A stretch of DNA of 64,000 nucleotides from positions 3,658,001 to 3,722,000 of the forward strand of contig JAAROD010000015.1 in NCBI GenBank assembly GCA_012274445.1, given 5' to 3'. Below are positions 30,168 to 41,527 of the stretch, piece after piece. The DNA comes from Sclerotiophoma versabilis. Its lineage: Eukaryota > Ascomycota > Dothideomycetes > Pleosporales > Didymellaceae. A model generated the notes under the pieces. It was not told the origin of the DNA, searched no databases, and was given only the letters and a program-made list of their open reading frames with translations. Within the stretch, counting starts at the first letter, position 1, and each line of letters starts with the position of its first letter. Both the position numbers and the translations under genes were made by a program.

Positions 30168-30380
30168 TGTGGAATGCAGAGAAACTACAGGTATCTACGA
30201 AATATCCGGTTCAACGCGTACATATACGGAGAAGTTAAATATCATTAGCCGGGCGGTTCGTGGTGCGGACCGCGAGCGGATGTTCGGGCGTGTACTAACC
30301 TTGCTTGTGACTTTCTCAGTCACTTTAGCGCTGATTAAGGCAAAACAGCAGATCCTATGGTCACTAGCGCGTGCGAATTC

Positions 30381-30440
30381 TCTTTTGCAGGCAGCGACAC
30401 CGTTTGGGCCGGCCTGGATGGCCAACCGCATTGTCGGGAT
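30381..30440 (+). repeat. About 55-bp repeat, copy 1
   Basis: CTTTTGCAGGCAGCGAC and following bases recur at 31215-31270 with about 80% identity by eye. They may be decayed pieces of one gene family. Confidence 0.5.
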
Positions 30441-30594
30441 TTCACTGCACTGGGGCTACATTAGTAGAACACATTGGTGTAATATAGCGGTAGTGCACTA
30501 AGCAGTAAGGTGCCCATCTTCCTGCCAGAAAGGTGGATCAACTCGGTTGAATCAATTTCGATGACTAAACTACCATCTTGTCCATGCCTGAGTA

Positions 30595-31071
30595 CTATGG
30601 CAACGATCTGTCGGCACTTTTGTAAAGGCGCTGCCTTACAACATTTTCGGACGATTTGGTGGACGCTTCGACGGAAGGTTCTTCACAAATGGTGGGCAGT
30701 CTGCCGTGGCCTTGCAAGACTGAGCGAACGGGCAGCAATGCGTGATCCTTCGGGAGAGATTCGGCATGAAGCTCGGAGCTGTAGATGTGCGTGCGATCAA
30801 GTCTATCCTCGTTGAGACCACTATTGTGGTGGTAGTGATAAACCTTGATGACTAGGCTACTGGCATTGCTACTGTTCCTCAAAGCCTTCCGCAGCAGGTG
30901 TTTGATTTCGGCGCATGTCCTTCTCGAGCAAACCTGTGCGATCAATCCTTCGTCATTGTGTGCGCGACGCGCGCGGCCAGATCGGGATTTTCCACAGAAT
31001 GAACAATAACTCCCTTCAAAGACGTGGCCCATGCTGTTGGAGCGTTCGCCTCGTAGTTGCGCGAAAACCAT
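30595..31071 (-). CDS. Hypothetical protein with CxxC motif, 158 aa
   Basis: The ORF starts at ATG 31071. It has YCSFCGKS near residue 22 and a later CSRRTCAEIKHLLRKAL, so four cysteines could bind one zinc. The middle is hydrophilic with VIKVYHYHHNSG and a recurring ESLPKDHALLP segment. No membrane or secretion signal. I do not recognise a named family. It may be a complete small gene. Confidence 0.5.
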   Translation of the reverse strand: MVFAQLRGERSNSMGHVFEGSYCSFCGKSRSGRARRAHNDEGLIAQVCSRRTCAEIKHLLRKALRNSSNASSLVIKVYHYHHNSGLNEDRLDRTHIYSSELHAESLPKDHALLPVRSVLQGHGRLPTICEEPSVEASTKSSENVVRQRLYKSADRSLP

Positions 31072-31906
31072 GGGCTTACAGGAACAGTCCTACTGCAGGG
31101 GCCAAGTCGAAGCTGGCAAGGCCGTAGTGCACCTAGGAACACGTTGAAAACAACATTCTACAAGCAGCAGGGAATGGTGTTTTCATACCTACAGTACAGT
31201 CATCGACGAACGTGGCTTTACTTTTGCAGGCAGCGACGCCAATTGGACATGCCTAGATGGCCAATAATATTGTGTTATGATGCGGATGGTTGACGCTTAG
31301 CTGCGCTTAAAAAGTGGAAGTATAACTGGCTAGTGACCTGCCTGAACACACTGTGTGGAAGCGAGCAAAAATGGATTCGCTGTATAAAAAGACTGGCAAG
31401 TGTGATACTGGCTAGATCTTTAGTGGGGCAACTGTGCTTTTCTAAGAAGATGAGTGTATTCGAAACAAACGGCAGAAAGCCCACGTCTTAGAACCAAGCA
31501 GCGGGAAGATGAAGCTGAAGTCGAGTTGCTTCTCTCTAACTTTCTCGAGTGTTTCAACGCTTGCTCCAAGTTGACAGTCGTCTCCATGGTTGGAGACGAC
31601 TTCGTTCACAAGTTTCTTAACCAAAAGACGTCCAAGAATATTAGGAACTCACGTACATATCTGATAGGACTCGGTTGTGGTGAGCGAACTTATTGGTGTA
31701 GCTATCGAGAGTGCGATTTATGGAGGAGCAGAAAGACGCTAGGCATACGCTAGGCCAAGAGTGGACGTGCTGATTGCACCCACCGTGAACAATAATTCTA
31801 TTGAACAAGCTTATAGACCGAAGCATTGGTATTTGGAGAAATGTATTCTTGATCACGTAGCCCATTGGGATCTCTCAGTTGAGGACACAGTCTATAACAC
31901 ATCTCA
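31072..31906. other. Intergenic with repeat copy 2
   Basis: Contains the second copy (31215-31270) of the repeat at 30381-30440. Short ORFs at 31442-31865 overlap on both strands without protein-like character. Confidence 0.4.
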
Positions 31907-32974
31907 CTAAGGGGGTGCGGTAATCGACTGCGTAGCTCGATACGGTATGGTAGACAGCAACTGGCTATCTTGATATGGCGGAGCAATAGGTTCTTGGTCA
32001 TTTGAACCAGAGTGATGTCTGAGAATCTTACTCTTTTTGTTATCTGAGCCGCATATCCCGCCGCCATCATCAAGCTCCAGGTATTGAATTTGGCTGCTAT
32101 CTTGAAGCGAATTTGATACGATGGGTGGGTTGATGCCCTTGTACCATTGGGAATAACGAACCCACACGTTCTGTGGATTGCGATACTAGGACCTGGTCTG
32201 ATGCTGTGAGTTTACTATTTCTGGATTCGCTTGGAGATTTGCAATATACATTGGATATCCTGATGGGAGCTTGGCCGAAGAATTTGCTACCATCAACCTA
32301 ACAGGTGAGTATGACATGTACAACTCTCGATTGCAGGACACATTTAGCCAGGTTTGCTGAGTCAGTCGTGCATTATAACAGGAGACTTGATCCTACCATG
32401 CTAAGATAACTGTGTCTGCGCCTGGGAGGGAACCGAGAATATCAAAGGAGTAGTTTTGAGCGATATCGTAGGAATTTGTTAGCTGTCCTTCTTGGCACTT
32501 TCGTACACGCAAGCATTTTCCTTCCCAACTCTGAATGAAAATCCAGGTTTCTCTGTTATCGTAGGAGAATGATGCCTGGCAAGGGCCCCCTGAATGGGCC
32601 GCACCAGGATAGTGCATAGTAGCGCCAGTTGTGTTAGTCAAATCGTAAATCCTATGGATATGCTATGAGCCATTTCCAACGAGAATTTGAATTCAAGCTA
32701 ACGTACTGGAACGCGACCCTTCTCCCAGCATGCCAGGTTGTCTGAGGCTCTATGCGAGGCGAAGTTATATGGTGGCCTTTGCATGAAAAGGGTTGCTGAC
32801 GCCATTCTGGGCCCTGGTAATTTGGGTTGCCATTCAATGGCATGATCAACTTTTCCACTAAGAGGTCCCATTGGAAGGGTGCAGGCTCGCCGACAAAGAA
32901 TGCGGACTCACAGTTGGAAGGTACGCACCAACTAGTACAATTGGGATCAAAGCCCAAGCAAAAGTTACATGCAT
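31907..32974 (-). pseudogene. LPMO-like gene, decayed
   Basis: An ATG at 32974 opens a signal peptide (MHVTFAWALIPIVLVGA). The expected mature sequence follows only in another frame (FFVGEPAPFQWD, MPLNGNPNYQG, TWHAGRRVAFQ), so a frameshift lies near 32920. After an intron, 32640-32397 reads PGAAHSGGPCQASFSYD, matching the second-His motif of the LPMO-like gene at 27215-28249. The next piece, QTWLNVSCNRELYMSYS (about 32360), matches its axial-side motif, but phases do not join cleanly. An in-frame TAG near 32190 precedes further similar-frame sequence to 31907. Taken together this is a broken paralogue or one with several misread introns. Confidence 0.55.
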
Positions 32975-33247
32975 CCTAAATGTCCTAAATTGTTAGAGAA
33001 AAGCTATTTAGACTACTTTTGCATTCAACAGTAGATAGTACAGCCTCTGTTGTATGATACGCTTAGTTATGCATTGGACAGCTAGTGTGAGGCCATATAT
33101 CATCGGATATTTGAAATTTTTGCGCGACCTTTTGAGGTATGAGTCATTGATATACCATGTGGGTCATATCCTAGCTGAAAAAGCTTAAGAATTGCTGTGA
33201 CGTCCTTCTTGCAAATAGCCATTCATCTCCCGTCCCTATTCCTAAGG

Positions 33248-34396
33248 ATGGGATGTATCAGCTCTAGACCATTTTCCATGGAAGCAGAACCTATTGGTGA
33301 TGTGCTATTGCGCACCCAGCTTTCAGCCATGGCCCAAAAGCACACAAACAACTCCCTGTGTGATTTGGTTAACGAAGGAGAATTTCAGGCACAAGTGACA
33401 GAAAGAGCCTTCCAGATATTCTTACATGAGGATCTACCAGACTACTGGAAACTACAATTCGATCTTCTGGTTCTCTTGAAATTTATCTTCGATCGCGTCA
33501 AGCCGAGAAGAGCCAGTGTTATTTTTCCAAATTTACCACTCCGTTACCCAACTAGAGAAACAGAAGCTTTCTTAAGGCTTACCAGCATTAAGACACTGCA
33601 CGAAGGAATCCAATTGTGGATCGAATATTTAGTGCAAACCGGCAGCTTGGACCCTGGAAAGTCAGACTGGCAGACTGCATTCCAGCAAACGCGCGAGGGC
33701 AACCGGTTTAACTTGATTCAGGCTGAAAGCAATGTCAGCGATCAAAATACTGAGGTGCCCTTACAGGAGCTGTGCGCAAGCCAGTATAGAAGAAGTGCAA
33801 CTGAAGAGATGACCAGGACGATTGAGGAGGCCTATACTGATTACATTTCGGCACAAGAGTCTTCTAATGAAGCTCTGAAGGAAAGGATAATTCAGAAAGC
33901 GAGAGATGTGCTTCCACGGTACATGGAACCTGTTCCTCTTGATTTCGCGGTCCATAACTACGAAAACCTCATGAGAACGTCGTATGACGCCGGAACCGGT
34001 ATTGGCTTGACCAATGTCGCACTTCAAGTATTGAAGGATGCCAAAGAATTCTCTAGAGGTGGACTTGGCTCAAAGGTCAATATTGTCGTCGTCAAAGGCA
34101 CGATTCTGCAAGCTCATATCGACCTTCTCTCAGAGGCAAGTACCGAGATTCACAAGACCATTTACAGAGATAAGAAAGGGAGCAAATCACACAGAATAGA
34201 TTCTTATGGTATCTGTTTTGCTGGCCTACCCGAAACTGGAGCTGGCAGTGTCTGGCGCAGATTGCGCTATCGTGGCAATAGCAATAGAGGCTTCTGCAAC
34301 TACATAGAGCTGCCCGCCCGTATATCTCCGCTGGGAATAACTGGAAAATTCGTGCACAAAATGCTGTTTGGCTCAGTATCTCCGACTACTGAGTAG
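33248..34396 (+). CDS. Hypothetical protein with N-myristoylation-like start, 382 aa
   Basis: I chose the ATG at 33248 because it gives MGCISSRPFS, a good N-myristoylation and palmitoylation signal that would target the protein to membranes. The rest is soluble and helical to about residue 260, followed by a mixed region (VNIVVVKGTILQAHIDLLSE). The C-terminus has a basic RRLRYRGNSNRG stretch. No known domain is recognised. In fungi such MGC starts occur in G-alpha subunits and some recognition proteins, but nothing else points there. Intronless. Confidence 0.6.
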   Translation: MGCISSRPFSMEAEPIGDVLLRTQLSAMAQKHTNNSLCDLVNEGEFQAQVTERAFQIFLHEDLPDYWKLQFDLLVLLKFIFDRVKPRRASVIFPNLPLRYPTRETEAFLRLTSIKTLHEGIQLWIEYLVQTGSLDPGKSDWQTAFQQTREGNRFNLIQAESNVSDQNTEVPLQELCASQYRRSATEEMTRTIEEAYTDYISAQESSNEALKERIIQKARDVLPRYMEPVPLDFAVHNYENLMRTSYDAGTGIGLTNVALQVLKDAKEFSRGGLGSKVNIVVVKGTILQAHIDLLSEASTEIHKTIYRDKKGSKSHRIDSYGICFAGLPETGAGSVWRRLRYRGNSNRGFCNYIELPARISPLGITGKFVHKMLFGSVSPTTE

Positions 34397-34473
34397 GGAC
34401 TTTGATGTATACTGTCACGCAATAGCGAGAACTCGTTATGTGAAGGGGAGATACTACCCGTATGGTCCGCTAT

Positions 34474-35362
34474 CTATAGCAGCTTAATAGTTACATAGTC
34501 TTTATAATTTCCAATGCCACTGACTTCTCTTACAATGTACCGACGGTCTTTATGCAGATATATTGCGTGGAAGAAACATGTTGCCATGGTTTTCTGCGTG
34601 CAGCGGCCAGGGTATACATAGCGGAGGCGTTGATGCCAAGTGTTCTTGATGTAGGACTGCAGTGCAACAATCCAGAAGTCGTTGCTTGCGTCTGCACACT
34701 TCAATCTCAGTAAGTAGTAGTAACCCTCAGCTCTTTGGCTACAGTGCTTTGACCTGCTGATATTCAGGCGTGCGATAGGCCGATACTCCTTTCCTGGCTC
34801 GTAGTCGGCCTAGGTAAGACGATCAGTAGAGCTTGAATCACTTAAAATGGATGATTTAAAATTACCCAAAGCGCTTCATTGGCTTTCAATTGCTCGTAAA
34901 TGGCTGCGAACTTAGAATCTGGGGCTCGAGATTCAAGATTATTATTGAATATGTTCTCAAGAGCGTTGACTGCGTCCTGCGAGCTTTAGGCCACGATTTC
35001 CTACCACGAGCAAAGATTACTGACGGTTTTAATTGCATCTCTTTCATATAATGCTCGTTTGTTAGAAGAGGTAAAAGCTATTTCCGTAAGCTTTGGTGCA
35101 AGTATTGACATCAGGGGCGACCTACCAGCTTGCATCTTTTTGAGGTAGCAGTGGGCACACGGCGAAGGACTGTAGGATGATAAGACGATCTTTCTGAATA
35201 GCTGGGTAGCGATACCATGTAAAGCTGACAGAATCCAACCGAACGACGGTGAGTGTCACGGAAAAACACAGACCGCATCTCCGGTATTGCACCTTTTAGA
35301 ATGGGATCAGCAACGAAGCAGCAATACAGGGGTTGTATTAGGACTGAAGCATAGATTATCAT
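34474..35362 (-). CDS. Hypothetical multi-exon protein
   Basis: At least three exons are visible. An upstream piece (35362-35120) ends at a GTAGGT donor. A middle exon (about 34987-34872, NALENIFNNNLESRAPDSKF) ends TGG|GTAATT. A last exon (about 34807-34474) follows a CCTAG acceptor (ADYEPGKEYRPIARLN, then RRYIVREVSGIGNYKD). The middle and last exons join in phase. The start was not found with certainty. No family recognised. Confidence 0.45.
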
Positions 35363-35384
35363 ACATCATGTAACCTAATATGTT

Positions 35385-36017
35385 CTATGTGATCCGCTTC
35401 TCAACTGCTAAGCGCGTAGAATAGTGAACGACTGTCTTATGAAAGCAACGCAAAATTGCTTCGGGATTGTGGGATACCTGTAGGAGCTGCTTTTTTTTGC
35501 TTTCGCTCAGATCTTCGTAAAACACCCACGTAGGTTCCCATTGTATCCAAACTCTATCCGGCTCCTCGTGTACGATGTAGCCTCGATGGCTGGAAAAAGC
35601 TTGCTGTAAATAAAAAAAGAGGCCCTTTGCCATTGGTGCAACTTTCCAGTAGGCCAAAAAAGCGAGACGACGGCTACCTGCATTTGGAGAGGCAAGCAAG
35701 GCCTTAGCCGCAACATATCCAAGCAGACCAGGCCGGTTCTTTCGGACCTCTATGGCAGGTTCGTAGAGGAGATCGCGAGGAGAGGGTTGGGCTGACTTCC
35801 TTTCCATTGTAGGCTCCCAGGCAATGAGTAGCTGGTCTTCGCCTTGAGCGTGTACGAGCCACCCCTGGTGTCCATCCTGGCGAAGTGCATGGTACTCATG
35901 TGATGAAAGCCACGAACTTTCCCAAAACACAAGCATATTCAGGCGGTCAATGCTGATAGCACCTAAGCAGGACCACGTATCTTTTTCAATCGCATGGCTC
36001 AAGGGCTCAGTCTTCAT
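35385..36017 (-). CDS. Hypothetical protein with internal WEPT repeat, 210 aa
   Basis: The ORF starts at ATG 36017. Two similar halves are visible: GWLVHAQGEDQLLIAWEPT (about residues 52-70) and GYIVHEEPDRVWIQWEPT (about 144-161), each preceded by a helical segment with a tryptophan. This looks like an internal duplication of an 80-90-residue beta-rich domain, somewhat like chromo or SH3-type barrels, though that is only inference. No signal peptide. It shares strand with its neighbours. Confidence 0.6.
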   Translation of the reverse strand: MKTEPLSHAIEKDTWSCLGAISIDRLNMLVFWESSWLSSHEYHALRQDGHQGWLVHAQGEDQLLIAWEPTMERKSAQPSPRDLLYEPAIEVRKNRPGLLGYVAAKALLASPNAGSRRLAFLAYWKVAPMAKGLFFYLQQAFSSHRGYIVHEEPDRVWIQWEPTWVFYEDLSESKKKQLLQVSHNPEAILRCFHKTVVHYSTRLAVEKRIT

Positions 36018-36199
36018 TTCGCAGTCTAGACAATGATTTTGCGGTGTACATGTACAAGAGATGATTTTACTGGGTAGGCAAGAGCAAGTGTCAAAAGCGA
36101 GGGTGAGAGAAATATATAAGGAGAGAAACTACTTAACCGATGCCTTTGGTTAGCGTGATGGCTTCTGGTAATACGGCAAGCTAATTCGAGTGCATCTTA

Positions 36200-38813
36200 C
36201 TACGTAAAGAAACGAAGTGGTTTATCTCTGAAGCTATCTGCATCACGCTCTTGGAGATCTAGATCATGGGTAAGGCTATTCGAGATAAGATCAAAGACAG
36301 TCTTTGGTACCTGTTCTAGCAGCCCTGTTCTAGCCTGCAATACCTCGCCAAACCAAGCTGCCTCCACCAGCGTCAATTCATCTATACTGTTCACCAATAT
36401 CAGCAGGAGTTCGCACACACAGAAGTGCACCTTACTCTTTCATCTCAATGGGCTTACTAAGAGTCTTTTCCTCAAGCTCCTGAAGCTCTAATCCGAATTC
36501 AGCCATGCCCAGAGAGGGCGGGTTGGCCCCAAAGCTTGGAAACAGAATGAGCAGACCTGGGTCTAAAGATCTCCTGCCTTGCAGAATATGGTGCAGTACT
36601 CTCCCTTGGTTGATGTACTTATTGATATTGCGTCGAATGCGCCTCCTACTACCCCCGTATACCTTTTCAACTTTGCTAGAGATCTCATCTTTGACCATAT
36701 CCAGAGCCCGCCGTTTTCTTCCTGACTGGCTGAGATTTTCGTAAAATTGATGGATTTCTTCCGTATGTGGCGTAGGAGGCAGTTCCTCAGAGATGCCCTG
36801 CTTGAAGCTGGCCCTCCGCTTTCGAGCTGAAACCCTTCGTCTCTCCTGGTAGCTATTGCGCTTCTCCTCCTGCAGCGCTTTGACGGCACGCAGATATGTC
36901 TCGAAGTAACAATATTTGATATATCGTTCTCTGGCAACCAGGAGGTGGCTTTGACTCTCCTGCTTGTCCAAGTAGATGTGGATGTGAAACAGTTTCTCGA
37001 AGAGGGGTCGCTCTACGACTCGATATATCTGGTCTTCGTCTTTCCTAGCACAGACTAATTTGAGTAATTCAAGTATTTGAGAAGATCCGATCTCGTCCAC
37101 GCACTGCAGAATCCTCAGACAACGTCCGCGATTGATCTCGGAAGGCTTCTGGAGAAGTGCTTCCCGTAGCGCTTCAGGCTCGAAGTTCTCCAGTCTTGGT
37201 ACGAAGATCTCATCAGTTTGTACTTGCGTCCCTAAGCGTGCCAATTTACACCGAGTGTCTACATGTTGGGACCCTATATGCTTACTAGGGATGCCACACT
37301 TCTCAAGGACAGAATCGCGTTGATAGGGCGCTAGCAACTCCCCTAGAAAACGCAGGCGTAAATCACGAGAGGACGGGACGTTCTGGAGCGGTCTGTACTG
37401 GAAGCAGTTCTCTGCTATCCACACCGAGAGCAGAGTGCTTTCCAGATGTGGCTCAATACATTGAGGCTGAAGAAGGTTAGTTAGTGTAGGGGGTTGAGGG
37501 GATGGGCGCCATACATCAATATGTTCTGTCCTCCAATCAGGGCGTATTAGCCACGAAGTCCCAAGAGACGGTAGGTCCACTTTTTCGCTATCAAGGATAT
37601 ATAACGTCTTGCTCGTCTCGACTCCCAGCACAAGTAGAGGTAAAGCCTTTTCATTCCGGCGTATGATGGCTACGAAATCCTCGAATACGTTTTCTTCTGG
37701 TGACGGCTCCGGATCGAATGAACAGACTTCGAAGATGCGAAGTGGCCCGGGAAGTAACGTATAGATTAGACCGTGGATGAGTCTGGATGTGAGAGGCCTC
37801 TCTTCCACCAAAGGTAAGAGGAGCTCCCGAGCGTCAAGGTGATCTGTATCCTCTACAGGCTCGTGCGGAAGGCGAAAGCTCGAACGACAAGCAAGATCCA
37901 CATAGCCTTGAATTATCGGGTCATCGCGAAAACCTTCCATGTGATACTGGTTAATCAAATGTTGTTCGCCGAGGTATGCCGTAGCTTCTTCGACATCTGT
38001 CTGCGACTCGTGATGTAGAGAGCTCAAACGATAGTCTTCAAATGCGTCATTGAAGAACTGTGGTGAGGGGAAGTCGGGTATGACAGCCTCTCCGAAATCA
38101 AATTCATCGAAGGGCGAAATTGTTACGTCCAGGTGTGGATGATTGACTAAACTATGATGTAGGGATTCGGGTCGTTCCATGTAGTCTAGATCCTGCGCTG
38201 CTTGATGCTGAGCATCGGTATGGGCCTGGGCGTTGGACGCTCCATCAAGATCTTGTACTGGCTGCACTTCTGTACGCTGATTCTGCCTGTCAAAGGCAGG
38301 TCTTGTTGTATAGAGCCTCGGGGAGGGTGGCATTTGCTCTATGGGTTGACTCTCTCGCGGTATTTCAGTCCTATAAAGCTCCTCTATCGGGGATTGATCC
38401 TCGTAGTGAACGGGCAACAATGCCAGATCATCAGGCAAAATCCCTGAAGCAGGGATCAATGTTGTTTGCTCATTAGGGCTTGCCTCATGGAGCATTGTTG
38501 ACGGTATATCATCTTCATTACTAGACTCAGACTCCGTATCATGTTCAGTGACAAAAAGCGAGCCTGTTGAAGCAAACTGAGGAGCGGAGGCAATGCGGTG
38601 AGACCTTCGTATCCCTTGATTCGCGCTACCTTTGTGTGTAAGCTCCCAATCGGGCTCCGTGCTCGCTTGCGTGGCTTTTCTAATAGATAGTTTCTGCTCA
38701 GCGTCCTTTTTCAGGCGATCGAGTATGTCTACTAGGGTTGCAAGGTCTTCGCAATCGACTGCATCGCTTACTTGCATCCAATCATCTTCGAAACGCTGTG
38801 GTTGATTAGACAC
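36200..38813 (-). CDS. Large hypothetical protein, founder of a decayed local family
   Basis: A 793-codon frame (38813-36432) ends AAAGA|GTAAGG. A 49-bp intron (36387-36435) joins it in phase to a last exon at 36386-36200 (DIDELTLVEAAWFGEVLQ). The upstream end begins with GTG, so the true start may lie on an earlier exon. Residues 1-300 are acidic, Gln-rich and disordered with an RRSHRIAS basic patch. Residues 330-640 are globular (LPLLVLGVETSKTLYILD). A strongly basic helical part follows (QERRRVSARKRRASF, GGSRRRIRRNINKYINQG). No family recognised. Decayed copies of its 3' end lie at 39875-40440 and 41324-41527, and copies of its 5' end at 39060-39300. Confidence 0.65.
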
Positions 38814-39610
38814 CTTAGCTTTAGTGTTTTAGTGGTTGGCATACACACCTTGATCAAGCTTAGGGCTGAAGACAAAGAACCGTTCTTATCTACCATGTCT
38901 GGACTAACAAGCAGATTTCCTTAGTACAGTTAGAAGGAAACGTCCGCAATTAAGTACAACGCACAACAAGGGGCTCCCTTGCTCAAAGATATAAATTTAG
39001 TTCCGTTACGCCAGTACGGTCCGACCGGATGTGGTAGCTCGCTCTATAAACAATCACAATCGATTGCATCGCGTCATTGGATCCATCCATGTGCAAACCT
39101 TTTCAGTGGTTGGCATAGAAAAATCTTGAATAAGTCTAGGGCTGAAGACAAGGAATCGTTCATGTCGGTAGTGCGGCCCGACCGGATACGCTAGCTTGAT
39201 CATGCTAGCTTACCCATAAACGGACTCAATCAATGGCATCACTTACTTGCATCTAACCATCTGCAGAACGCTGCGGTCGATTAGACAACTTAGCTGTGGT
39301 GGTTCAATAGCTGGCCTATGTACCTTGACTAAGCCCAAGGCTGAAGACATACGTAGCGGCATGAGCAGCTGCTGTAGGGGTACGATGGACGATGGAATAC
39401 TGCACTGAGTTGCTATCTAGCTACGAGAGATCCGTATATATACAGGCCATGAAACGTACTAACCAAGATAGTCACAGTGGTGAAGGTCAAGGCTGATAGG
39501 ACCGACTAATACCGCAACAACAAAGAACCGTTCCTATCTACCATGTCTGGACTAACAAGCAGATTTCCTTAGTACAGTTAAAAAGAGACGTCCGAAACCA
39601 AGTAAACCGC
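38740..39610. repeat. Degenerate tandem copies of the gene's 5' end
   Basis: The first coding bases and promoter of the 36200-38813 gene (about 38750-38960) recur at about 39055-39165 and 39228-39350. A further promoter-side segment recurs at 39525-39610 (shared CTACCATGTCTGGACTAAC at 38893 and 39540). Copies are diverged and out of frame. No gene is left in them. Confidence 0.7.
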
Positions 39611-39874
39611 ACCCTATGTGACACTCTAGCCCAAGAATCCAATTTTTGTTCTGTTACGCTAGTGGAGTCCGTACCTGATAACGCTAGCTTCGTCTAAACC
39701 CATATATTCTCAACATCGCTGTAGATTGCAAAGGTCATAAATGTAACAATGTCTAAGCGTTTGCTTGACATATTCTCGCATCTCATGGCTTATGTCAAAC
39801 ATTTCTTAAGTAAATTAAAGTTACGCAATTATGTCCCTCACAAGTAATCAAACCTAAAGATTACGCTAAGAACT

Positions 39875-40440
39875 CTAAATGGTTGTACCAGAATTTTTCG
39901 GATCTCGTCCATGCAGATCTTTCTGCTCTTGTTCTAAATTGATGAGAACCTTGCACCCTCTCTCTAGTATTGGTCTGATTAGCTCTAGGCGAAGAATCCT
40001 CAACGCTCTACCAAACCACTCCGCTTCGGACACAGTCATATCGTCGATGTTACATATCCTCATCAATCTATATCACATCATTTTTTCATCATATATGCTT
40101 ACTCCTTGGCCCGTATTCTTTTTTGGAGTCGCTTTCTCACGACTTCTTCTTTTATGCATAAGAAGACAATCAGTGAAGTCGTCGTTTCGCCTGGAAAGAA
40201 CAAAAGAGGTGCTGGTGATAGATGAAGTAATTGCCCCTGAAGTATGAGGTAGATCCTCTTACCCTGTCGGAAGACAGTCATATGGCGCTTAGTTCTTTTC
40301 CTGTCCGCTGCCTTTGAGAGTGTCAGTGCTTCTGTGTTATTTTTTGCCATCGGTTCTTGAACACTTGCATAGATACTCAATGGTCGGCTTTTTTCGTGCT
40401 CCGGTACGGCGAGAAGTAAGACGTTGTTACAATGTTAGGA
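39875..40440 (-). pseudogene. 3'-end remnant of the 36200-38813 gene family, copy A
   Basis: 40380-40099 contains FRQGKRIYLILQGQLLHL and PLLFFPGETTTSL, matching NQGRVLHHILQGRRSLD and LILFPSFGANPPSL of the large gene. It also ends at a GTAAGC donor in the same place. The next piece (40066-39875) reads IDDMTVSEAEWFGRALR, matching IDELTLVEAAWFGEVLQ. The rest of the gene is missing, so this is a truncated copy. Confidence 0.7.
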
Positions 40441-40498
40441 AGCTGAAGTGGACTCAGATATCTCTAGTGCACCATGATGGTTGTTGCGGCGACATTAA

Positions 40499-40678
40499 TT
40501 ACTCATAAGGAGTTTCTGCTGTAGATTTGGCTCGTTCAATGCTTATCTGCGGGGTATTCCTGTCAGGCGATGCCGTCGTCGACGCGATTAGGATCCCGGC
40601 ATCATGGCATATCCTCTTCAGGATGTCAATCCCACGCTCCATCTCCTCTATCTCATTGGCTGTAAATGTATATCGTAC
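40499..40678 (-). CDS. Possible terminal exon of an unknown gene
   Basis: After an ATTTAG acceptor the frame reads FTANEIEEMERGIDILKRIC and ends TAA at 40499, about 58 codons. It is protein-like but no upstream exon was found. Confidence 0.3.
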   Translation of the reverse strand, partial: VRYTFTANEIEEMERGIDILKRICHDAGILIASTTASPDRNTPQISIERAKSTAETPYE

Positions 40679-40774
40679 TAAATGACAATCATTAATGAGG
40701 TAATTTTGATGTTAGAGCATAAATTGATGTATTGAGAGAGGAATACCGCGATAAGGCCAGCCTAGACTGCAAGC

Positions 40775-40921
40775 ATGGCGGTGCAAGCATTACAACAACA
40801 CGCAGAATCGGTTGAGCGCGTGGAGGGAACCCACTTTGAACACCGGGGCCGTTTCACGATTTTATGTGTTATAACACCAGAAGAGAGCCGATTCTACTGC
40901 ACATCATGTCCAAGTGACTAA
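40775..40921 (+). CDS. Small ORF, 48 aa
   Basis: ATG 40775 to TAA 40921. The peptide has a basic and aromatic C-terminus (HFEHRGRFTILCVITP, FYCTSCPSD) that reads like part of a real protein, with two cysteines as CTSC. It may be an exon of something larger or a small gene; no family is known. Confidence 0.3.
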   Translation: MAVQALQQHAESVERVEGTHFEHRGRFTILCVITPEESRFYCTSCPSD

Positions 40922-41323
40922 AATCCTACAGCCGTCAGCGATTGCCTTGCAAGCAGCAACATCAAATAGAGTCGATCTTCTAGTAGATATCTAACCCACG
41001 TGCCGTTGAATACTGGCCAGTAGTCATATCGTTTGGATTGCGTTTGAGTTAGCGCTTGACTAAGGTCCCCTCCTGCCTCCAGAAAAAACCGGTGCATAGG
41101 AAAAATATCCTATTCAAAGCTCGATTTGCTCAGCCCGACTGCCCAGCAATCTATCACTAGAACGTTGCATATATTGATCATTTCGGTCTGCTCTCTAGAC
41201 GATGAACCCATCATAGTACTGTTGTTTCGAAGTTGAAGCGTTTGGCTGCCCAAGCAGCCACTTACTGTTGTAAGCGTGATAGCGATCGCGTGACAGTAAC
41301 TAATTGCTAAAGAACGTTGACAC

Positions 41324-41527
41324 CTACTGACGAGAGGCCTTTAAACGCACTTTGGCTTGGTCTTCTTGAACACTTGCGTGTTTGCGAAGTATTTCGCGCT
41401 CAAAGTCGAAGTACCCCACGTATTCTCCTGTGCGGGGTTTTTTTCTGGCCTCAGGGACGGACATTAGGCACGGAAGTCGGGGCTGAGTAAAACGGTATTG
41501 CAAATGTGTGCAGGGGTAAAGCCGCAA
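41324..41527 (-). pseudogene. Remnant of the same gene family, copy B
   Basis: ARKKPRTGEYVGYFDFEREI and LRKHASVQEDQAKVRLKA resemble the corresponding basic helical part of the large gene (YIKYCYFETYLRAVKALQEE). They also share nucleotide-level similarity with 40380-40440 (SIYASVQEPMAK). Truncated on both sides. Confidence 0.5.

Noticed and set aside
30169..30501. 110-codon plus-strand ORF starting beside the RING gene
   Set aside because: No protein-like pattern. Part of it is a repeated stretch also found at 31215-31270.
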